Part shown: positions 56,840-64,000 of the stretch, piece after piece
How positions within the stretch are numbered: the first letter of the stretch is position 1
Layout: each line of letters begins with the position of its first letter
From: Coffea arabica
Lineage: Eukaryota > Streptophyta > Magnoliopsida > Gentianales > Rubiaceae
DNA length: 64,000 bases
Direction: 5' to 3'
Assembly (NCBI RefSeq): GCF_036785885.1
Contig: NC_092312.1
Location: 12,542,001 to 12,606,000 of the forward strand
The notes under the pieces: model-generated
Told to the model about the DNA's origin: nothing
Seen by the model: the letters and a program-made list of their open reading frames with translations, nothing else
The model's database searches: none
Program-made: the position numbers and the translations under genes

Positions 56840-58526
56840 GGTACAAGGATAAGGATCCGGAGTTCCTCGAGCAATAAACACTTCATTTTCAGTTGACCAA
56901 ATAAAATTCTACAAGATAGGTGCAATACAATATGATAAAGGTAATGGTACCCTTGAGAAGTGGACCAGGTGATGCAAAATTCGGCTTTCTATTTGCAGTA
57001 ATATAAACTAAAGCAGTTCATCTATCACTTAAATTCAACAACTAAAAGAAGGATTACTAATCGCCTTTTGTTTAGCTAAATCTATTTTTCAAGCCCAGCA
57101 TAAGCCACAAACGACTGATGTTATAAAAAACATATGAGTATCCAACTAGTTTGTGAGGTAGACACAGAAAAGCATAAAATAATAAATCATGCAGGAGTCT
57201 CAAGCAGTATGAGCCGGTCGACAACTTCAACGGCAAGATAACCATAACCAACATGGCACATAAAAGGGTTATCAAGCATCCATTTTGCCTACGCCGGCAT
57301 ACATGAATATGACATATAAGCCAACTTCACAAACCAAATCAAGTCCTACATATGAAATTCAGATACGTCAGCAGTATTTTAATTCAAGCTCAGAAACACA
57401 AGGTCATTCTACATAACCAACAAAAAGCAGCAAACTTCCATCGGACCATGATCATGTCATGATGGAATCACCACCACCTGCAAGTTGAATAGAAAAAGGC
57501 TGTCAATTACATGCACAAACCACAAACAAGGAGGAGGCAGGGAGGGAGAAGATACCAAAGGACGAAAGGGAAATTGGGAATGGAGAAAGGCACAAAGAGG
57601 GTCTACACCAGGAAAAAAATTCAGAACATTTTTATTTTTACATTTTAACCATGATAGGTTGTTTCTTCAGTGGGATGCTCTGGGGTAATTAATTATAAAT
57701 ATGACACAGTAGTTTTCATGGTTTCACCGTGAAGTAGAATACTAAACCCCTGTAACATACTATGAACAAACCACTGAACGCAATTACAGAAACAAGGATT
57801 AAAATCTTTCGCATATGCAAAGATGGGATACAAAATATCGCATCACATCACAAATTATGTAACCTATGAGTTTAACGCTATCATCCCTATGCCTGGGGAA
57901 AAAGCAAACCAATCGATTTCATTATCCAATTATGCTTGTATCTGAGAGGCTTTACTGGTAGCTTGAATCATCAAAGAATTAGAAATCAACTAAAAATCAA
58001 CTAGCATACTGAAGAGTCAAGAACGCTGGCTCAATTACATCAAAATTGATCATGCAACAAAGTTAAACTATGTGGCCCTCTAGCTAAGAAAAGTATGCTG
58101 AGAAATATGAACACTGAAAAAATGATTATCCGTACTGACAAGGATGAAACAAACAAATATTAGGACTCAGGGGATAATGATAATGGGGTGGGAGAAAGGA
58201 ACAAGGCATATATTTGGCAGGGAAAATTGAGTAATTTGTTTACTTAACGGATGCTTGTCATAATAATTTAGTTTCTTAAATTATGCAAGATTTCAAGGAT
58301 TCGACACTTTTGGAGTCATTTGAGTACAATAAGGAGCAATGAAGTACGTAGCTTTCCAACCTCATATTTCAATTGCATCATGAACAAATTTGCTAAACGG
58401 AATTAGCATGCAAGAATTAAAATGTTTGAGCAATGCACAAAATTGACTTGATTGCCTTCATAGCTAACGCATTGGAACAGGTTAGCAAAAGTACTTACCT
58501 ATTTGCAACTACTTACAAGAGATAAG
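56840..58526. other. Intergenic region with one exon-like stretch
   Basis: A minus-strand frame at about 57188-57290 preceded by TAG as a possible acceptor reads AKWMLDNPFMCHVGYGYLAV and EVVDRLILLETPA then stops. It looks coding but I do not recognise it and no partner exon was found. Otherwise nothing supported. Confidence 0.3.
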
Positions 58527-59462
58527 TCAATTTGCAACTACTTTAGGCCTGCAGAACTTGACATAGTATTCATCAGGTTCTGGACCTTCCCATACCAGAG
58601 CTTGAAAGGTAGTCAAACCACAAGCAGCATAAGGATCCTTGGCCAGGAAGGTAATATAAAAATTGGCACAAATTGGACCCCAAAATCGTGCGTTTGCCTT
58701 CTCAACCTTCGCAAACTCATAGTCTGTGTCCTGCAGAATAAATAAATAATTTCTTTCCAAGAAGTTAATCAAAAGACATTAACTACGGCTGATTTATGGG
58801 GGGTATCAAAAGAAGGAGGAATGCAATATAGCAAGAAAAAGAAGGCATACTTTCTTTTGGTTGTGATGCTCAATTGCAAGCTTTGCCAGTTTAGTAATAC
58901 TTTCCAACTCCAGTAATGGAACGAAGGCCAGGTTCCTAGCATCATGGTACGGGATAGGCAGCTTCGTAGTATCATGGTACGGGATAGGGTCAATATCAAA
59001 GCCCTGGGCAACACATACAAAAACAAAGCGACAGGAATTTCAGAATACAACAAATTTAAATAAACAATACGGGCAACAAAGATAGAATTGCCAGCAAGCA
59101 TGAAGGCAGGCATAGCATGGGGAGGAAGAAAGGAACAAAGGGACAAAGAAAAACCCGGGTACCTCGCTATCTACGAGCTGTCGCCAATACTTAAACCATA
59201 CATCATTCTCGTCATTGCAGCCATCAGGGTAGTAGTCGTTCAGAATTGAAACGATGCTATCCAACGCATGGTCTTTTTCGGTATAAACCAATTGATCAGC
59301 TTGTAAATTTATTTGCCGAATGTCTTCGTCATATAACTCCAGTTCATCTTTTTCGTCCGATCTCTGCTTCTTATGGACCGGCGACGATGACTCTTTCAAA
59401 TCTCCAACCACCGCAATCCCTCCTCTTCCAGCATCATCCCACGGTACCTCAATCTCTGCCAT
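58527..59462 (-). CDS. Cystatin-fold protein (UPF0725/cystatin-like)
   Basis: Three exons: 59163-59462, 58851-59003 and 58527-58730, all GT/AG, joined between codons, 218 residues. The first 100 residues are acidic and charged (KKQRSDEKDELELYDEDIRQ). The C-terminal half has the cystatin pattern: a helix ITKLAKLAIEHHNQ, then DYEFAKVEKANARFWGPICA where cystatins have the QxVxG loop, then strands NFYITFLAKD and TFQALVWEGP and a final EYYVKFCR. Because the QxVxG inhibitory loop is not conserved, papain inhibition is doubtful. This arrangement matches the plant UPF0725 / cystatin-superfamily group as I recall. Exon 2 has an internal 30-bp tandem duplication (IPYHD twice). Function unknown. Intact, unlike its two relatives at 31486-31883 and 38540-38991. 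Confidence 0.8.
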
Positions 59463-59619
59463 GGATGAACCAACGACGCCCTAATTTCGTTTATTCTGTA
59501 TTTCCGGTAATAGGACGAAGCCCTACTCGTCTAATGACAGGCTAAAACTTCGGCGCTGCGACGTTTTATTTATGGGTATGTAACAAAACCGACCTACTGG
59601 CTGGGATGGTCCCGGATCC

Positions 59620-59644
59620 CCATGGCCCAAATACCACGCCTTTT
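59620..59644 (-). promoter_or_regulatory. Promoter block shared with the pseudogene at 38540
   Basis: 25 bp identical to 39911-39935. It lies about 160 bp upstream of the ATG of the intact cystatin-like gene. The Helitron end at 59654 lies immediately outside it. Confidence 0.4.
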
Positions 59645-60069
59645 ATATATATACTAGTTTTTTAGGCCTCGCGCTACGCGCGAGGTTGCCCTAACTTGTG
59701 TTAATTTAATTTAATTTTATGGAGTAGGTTAAACGATGATAATTGGTAATATGATTGCATTCGATAATTAGAAAGTCATTTTGTATAGAAGGTATAGATG
59801 TATCAGTGTATGTATATATCAACCGTTATATTAGTTGTTTTTAAACTGGTTTTTTTTTCCCCTGGTTGAAATATTTATTTTAAGTTAAACGTTCCTTTGT
59901 TGGAACACAAGGGAAATCGTAGTGAAGAACAAATTCAGTTTATCATGAAAATTCTTGCTTCTCAAGGTAAAACAAAGCAAGAAAGCTAAAGTGGGAAAAC
60001 AAAAATGTTGGGCTTGAATATAAAGTATGGAGTAGAGGTGTTGAAATGGGTGACTTGGGTGGGTTTGGG

Positions 60070-61780
60070 TTGGATAAAATGGATAATGGGTATAAGTGAA
60101 TTAACTCATTTATACCCATTTAATTAGATAGGTATAAATGGGTAAGTTAAAAAATGAATTGGGTAACTCAATTATCCATTTACAACTTATTTATTTTAAC
60201 TTTTGGTAAACTCATTTAAATTTATTTTTGCAAAACAAGTTATCAATTTATACCACTCTTTGTACGCATTATTAGTTTTAAATATTTATTTATAATGTTC
60301 AATAAATTTAATTATCAATTTTTTTTCATTTATACTCTATGTTACAAAATTATCTATTATTTAATAATTGAATAATAAGAATATAAAAATTTGAACTAAG
60401 TACTATAAAAATTAATATAAAAATTTAATTCAAAAATTTTGAACTTATACCATCTATTCATGGACCGATATAGGTAAATTTAATTAGGTGAGTTGATTTG
60501 TCACCTCTAGTAATAATTGAATAATAAGAATATAAAAATTTGAACGAAGTACTATAAAAATTAATATAAAAATTTAATTCAAAAATTTTGAACTTATACC
60601 ATCTATTCATGGACCGATATAGGTAAATTTAATTAGGTGGGTTGATTTGTCACCTCTAGTATCGAGCCATTATAACAATTGGTTTGAGTTTTATTAATAT
60701 TGTCAACAAAATGGCTACGAAAAATGAGTACGAATTTGGGTTGAATAAAATGGGTAATGGGTATAAGTAAATTAACTCATTTATACTCATTTAATTAGAT
60801 AGGTATAAATGGGTAAGTCAAAAAATGAATTGTGTAACTCAATTACCCATTTACAACTTATTTATTTTAACTTTTGGTAAACTCATTTAAATTTATTTTT
60901 GCAAAACAAGTTATCAATTTATACCACTCTTTGTACCCATTATTAGTTTTAAATATTTATTTATAATGTTCAATAAATTTAATTACCAATTTTTTTTCAT
61001 TTATACTCTATGTTACAAAATTATCTATTATTTAATAATTGAATAATAAGAATATAAAAATTTGAACTAAGTACTATAAAAATTAATATAAAAATTTAAT
61101 TCAAAAATTTTGAACTTATACCATCTATTCATGGACCGGTATCGGTAAATTTAATTAGGTGGGTTGATTTGTCACCTCTAGTATCGAGCCATTATAACAA
61201 TTGGTTTGAGTTTTATTAATATTGTCAACAAAATGGCTACGAAAAATGAGTACGAATTTGGATTGGATAAAATGGGTAATGGGTTTAAGTAAATTAACTC
61301 ATTTATACCCATTTAATTAGATAGGTATAAATGGATAAGTCAAAAAATGAATTGTGTAACTCAATTACCCATTTACAACTTATTTATTTTAACTTTTGGT
61401 AACTCATTTAAATTTATTTTTGCAAAACAAGTTATCAATTTTTACCACTCTTTGTACCCATTATTAGTTTTAAATATTTATTTATAATGTTCAATAAATT
61501 TAATTACCAATTTTTTTTCATTTATACTCTATGTTACAAAATTATCTATTATTTAATAATTGAATAATAAGAATATAAAAATTTGAACTAAGTACTATAA
61601 AAATTAATATAAAAATTTAATTCAAAAATTTTGAACTTATACCATCTATTCATGGACGGGTATAGGTAAATTTAATTAGGTGGGTTGATTTGTCACCTCT
61701 AGTATCGAGCCATTATAACAATGGGTTTGAGTTTTATTAATATTGTCAACAAAATGGCTATGAAAAATGAGTACGAATTT
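60070..61780. repeat. Tandem repeat array, ~521-bp units
   Basis: Three units anchored at TTGGATAAAATGG-like words at 60070, 60741 and 61263; GAGTACGAATTT recurs 522 and 521 bp apart. The first unit is longer because a ~149-bp stretch inside it (60362 and 60511 onwards) is itself doubled. Units are very similar. Noncoding. Confidence 0.9.
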
Positions 61781-61964
61781 CGTCCAACATGGTAAGTTGT
61801 TTCTTCTACAATCTATACTGAAAATGTTAGGCCAGGTAAGATGAGGGTTTGAAAATCAAAGTCAAAGGTAGATGCCACGAGTGCAGGACCATCTCTCGCT
61901 CTCTCTATCTCTGTTGGGCTCAATGTATCCAAAGTGGCAAAATTTTCGTTGAAATGGAATTTCT

Positions 61965-62016
61965 CATTTCACATGTTAGGCGTAGCTGGTGTATTCGGCG
62001 GCTCCCTATTCAGTGC
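61965..62016 (+). other. psbA: Chloroplast psbA fragment (NUPT)
   Basis: 52 bp translate as HFHMLGVAGVFGGSLFSA without the first codon matching exactly; FHMLGVAGVFGGSLFSA is an invariant stretch of photosystem II protein D1. From memory only about one base differs from plastid psbA. It lies inside the Helitron, in no functional gene. Confidence 0.7.
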
Positions 62017-62171
62017 CCATAACAAAGCCACGCGGATAGCAAAGCCACCACCACTGAATGGCAAAAGACCAAACTGCCCCTCAAGCTCACACAAATCACG
62101 CTATAACCGGCCCATTTTCACTGTAGCTAAGCCAACTGACGCTTTTAGTATAGTAAAGATATATATATATA

Positions 62172-62808
62172 TATTATTTTAATAATAAAATTACATATGT
62201 ATCCCTAATATTTTATTATATGTTAAGAAAAATTATTATTTTATATATTTTTAAAAAAATAAATAATTATATTTATTTTTTTTTTAAATCGAGCTCGAGT
62301 TTTACATTGAGAGCTCGTCAAGTTCGAATTCGAATTCGAGTTTGGGAAAATTAAATTGAGATCAAGACTCGTTTTAATTAAGTCAAAACTCGACTCGACT
62401 CATTTGCAACCTCATTTATGATACCAAAAAATCTTCACGGTGCATTTAAAAAAAATAAATAATTATATTTATTTTTTTTAAATCGAGCTCGAGTTTTACA
62501 TTGAGAGTTCGTCAAGTTCGAATTCGAATTCGAGTTTGGAAAAATTAAATTGAGATCAAAACTCGTTTTAATTAAGTCAAAACTCGACTCGACTCAATTC
62601 ATTTGCAGCCTCATATATCGTATATGATACCAAAAAATCTTCACGGTGCATTTCAAGATGGGCGGTGACTATGTCGTTATGCCAGGTCCGATTCCGATAT
62701 AAAATGGTGACGAATAATCGGACTCGCAATAACCAATCACAAGCCTGATAAGCGGACCAAATCAATTGAACTCAAATTGCAAACTCCCGCTTTTAGTATA
62801 GGTAAGAA

Positions 62809-62856
<48 letters not shown>

Positions 62857-63135
62857 TTAATAATAAAATTACATATGTATCCCTAATATTTTATTATATG
62901 TTAAGAAAAATTATTATTTTATATATTTTTAAAAAAATAAATAATTATATTTATTTTTTTTTAAATCGAGCTCGAGTTTTACATTGAGAGCTCGTCAAGT
63001 TCGAATTCGAATTTGGGAAAATTAAATTGAGATCAAGACTCGTTTTAATTAAGTCAAAACTCGACTCGAATCGATTCATTTGCAGCCTCATATATCATAT
63101 ATGATACCAAAAAATCTTCACGGTGCATTTCAAGT
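62172..63135. repeat. Three tandem blocks of MITE-like DNA plus a sulfotransferase start
   Basis: A block containing AAATCGAGCTCGAGTTTTAC and CTCGACTCGA, followed by ATGATACCAAAAAATCTTCA, occurs three times: ending at about 62446, 62655 and 63135. The first and third also share the left part ATAAAATTACATATGTATCC. The GAGCTCGAG part is related to the hAT MITE at 29050-29448 in inverted form. Only the third is followed by the rest of the sulfotransferase. Confidence 0.8.
62811..62852. repeat. (AT)n microsatellite
   Basis: Perfect AT run of about 42 bp at the start of the third block. A shorter one is at 62159-62176. Confidence 0.95.
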
Positions 63136-63868
63136 GCCAGGGCTCGCTGAATTCCGAAAGCACTTCCAGGCTCGAGACAGTGATGTCCTAATAATCACCA
63201 CTCCCAAGTCGGGCACCACATGGCTGAAGGCCCTCGCATTTGCCTTGATGAACCGAAATATTTATCCCATCAACCAGAACCACCCTTTGCTCAACCAAAA
63301 TCCTCATACTCTTGTGCTACACTTGGAATATCCTAACCCTTATGATAAACAGCACCCTGATTATTCTTTCCAAGGATCAAGAAGACTGCTTGGAACCCAC
63401 TGCCCGCTTGTGCTACTGCCGGAGTCAGTGATGAACTCGGGTTGCAAGATTGTCTATCTATGCAGAAACATTAAGGATATTTTTGTCTCGTATTGGCACT
63501 TCACTAATAAGTTGGGGAGTACTGAAACCTCTTTTGAGGAATTTTTTGACCTGTTTTGTAAGGGAGTGAGCTTATCTGGACCTGTTTGGGATCATGTTTT
63601 AGGTTACTGGAAAGCAAGCTTGGACAAGCCCCAAAAGGTACTTTTTCTGAAGTATGAAGAAATGACACAAGAACCAGCTTTTAACCCGAAACATCTTGCC
63701 GAGTTCTTGGGTTGTCCAATTTCTCAAGAGGAAGAGACAGCAGGAGTGGTTGATGAGATTTTAGGGCTTTGTAGCTTTGATCACATGAGGAATTTGCACA
63801 GGCGAAGAAACGAACGAGACACAGTAATGGTCATTGGGAAGAAAGATGTTCCAAATCATACTGCCTAG
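63101..63868 (+). pseudogene. Cytosolic sulfotransferase, truncated at both ends
   Basis: 255-residue open frame of a PAPS-dependent sulfotransferase, which moves sulfate to small hydroxyl acceptors. Present: the 5'-phosphosulfate loop TTPKSGTTWLKALAF, the catalytic His in LLGTHCPLVLLPE, and the 3'-phosphate motif CRNIKDIFVSYWHF. Also KYEEMTQEP and HLAEFLGCP. Missing: the usual ~40-residue N-terminal part and the C-terminal G-x2-G-x-WK cofactor motif; after FDHMRNL the sequence becomes unrelated (RRRNERDTVMV) and stops, against about 330 residues normally. The start lies inside a repeated block, so its promoter is unlikely to be original. Without the C-terminal PAPS motif activity is not expected. 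The frame itself is clean, so the truncation is recent or the product is still expressed. Confidence 0.75.
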
Positions 63869-64000
63869 AAGCGGCCGAACAAAAGGAGTAAGCAGGAGGG
63901 GTTGGGCCAAAAGGTGAACGAGGCTTTTCGCTCCTCTCCTTCTTTAGTCGGAAGTTAGTACCAGGCCGGGAAAAGAGTTCCAGGCCTTAAGAGCTTAAGA
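63869..64000. other. GC-richer edge sequence
   Basis: Composition shifts upward compared with the AT-rich surroundings (for example GGAGGGGTTGGGCC). Could be organelle-derived or the next gene. Too short to decide. Confidence 0.2.

Larger units (their letters stand above)
59654..62159 (-). mobile_element. Non-autonomous Helitron
   Basis: On the minus strand the 5' end reads A|TCTTTACTATACTAAAAGCG (TC at 62159-62158). The 3' end has a perfect 8-bp hairpin CCTCGCGC/GCGCGAGG (59667-59685), nine bases, then CTAG (59654-59657) and a host T. 5' TC, subterminal hairpin, CTRR and A/T insertion are the diagnostic Helitron features, and the inserted target is an AT-rich run. 2,506 bp with no Rep/helicase frame, so non-autonomous. 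The cargo is a ~520-bp tandem repeat array and a chloroplast scrap. Confidence 0.82.

Overview
The window is AT-rich plant nuclear DNA, most probably from a eudicot. The evidence is spliced genes with canonical GT/AG introns, plant-specific families (VOZ, NRT1/PTR, DUF599), and many plant-type transposons. I cannot name the species. Only four genes look intact: a DUF599 membrane protein (5761-6585, minus), an OPA3-like mitochondrial protein (16254-19648, plus), a VOZ transcription factor (22634-26281, plus) and a cystatin-fold protein (58527-59462, minus). No operon-like grouping exists and these genes are not obviously linked in function.

Left part (1-22 kb): a 2.6-kb Pack-MULE-like element (239-2858) with ~83-bp terminal inverted repeats and a perfect 9-bp target duplication carries a three-exon fragment of an NRT1/PTR transporter. 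It is followed by AT-rich DNA, DUF599, a 3'-5' exonuclease-like gene with an in-frame stop, a Helitron 3' end (14444-14475), OPA3-like and VOZ.

Middle part (26.7-49 kb): two diverged copies of a chromosomal block lie in the same orientation. Each block had a LINE zinc-knuckle remnant, a cystatin-like gene and an epoxide hydrolase-like gene. Both epoxide hydrolase copies lack the nucleophile Asp and carry different stops. The second copy was hit twice by one transposon family: a 4.13-kb almost perfect palindrome (41241-45373) in an intron and a 1.68-kb deletion derivative (46196-47875) in an exon, each with a 9-bp target duplication. Upstream, a papain-like peptidase pseudogene runs in frame into the epoxide hydrolase start. 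A 5'-truncated LINE sits between the two blocks.

Right part (49.6-64 kb): a gutted Ty1/copia element with 98% identical LTRs (49657-54128), a LINE tail, an F-box fragment, the intact cystatin-like gene, a 2.5-kb Helitron (59654-62159) carrying ~520-bp tandem repeats and a ~52-bp chloroplast psbA scrap, then three duplicated blocks that each carry the first codons of a sulfotransferase, ending in a sulfotransferase reading frame truncated at its C-terminus.

The main theme is mobile DNA capturing, splitting and rearranging host genes. Exon borders, target duplications and repeat ends were read directly. Family names rest on recalled family motifs, and no database search was possible.
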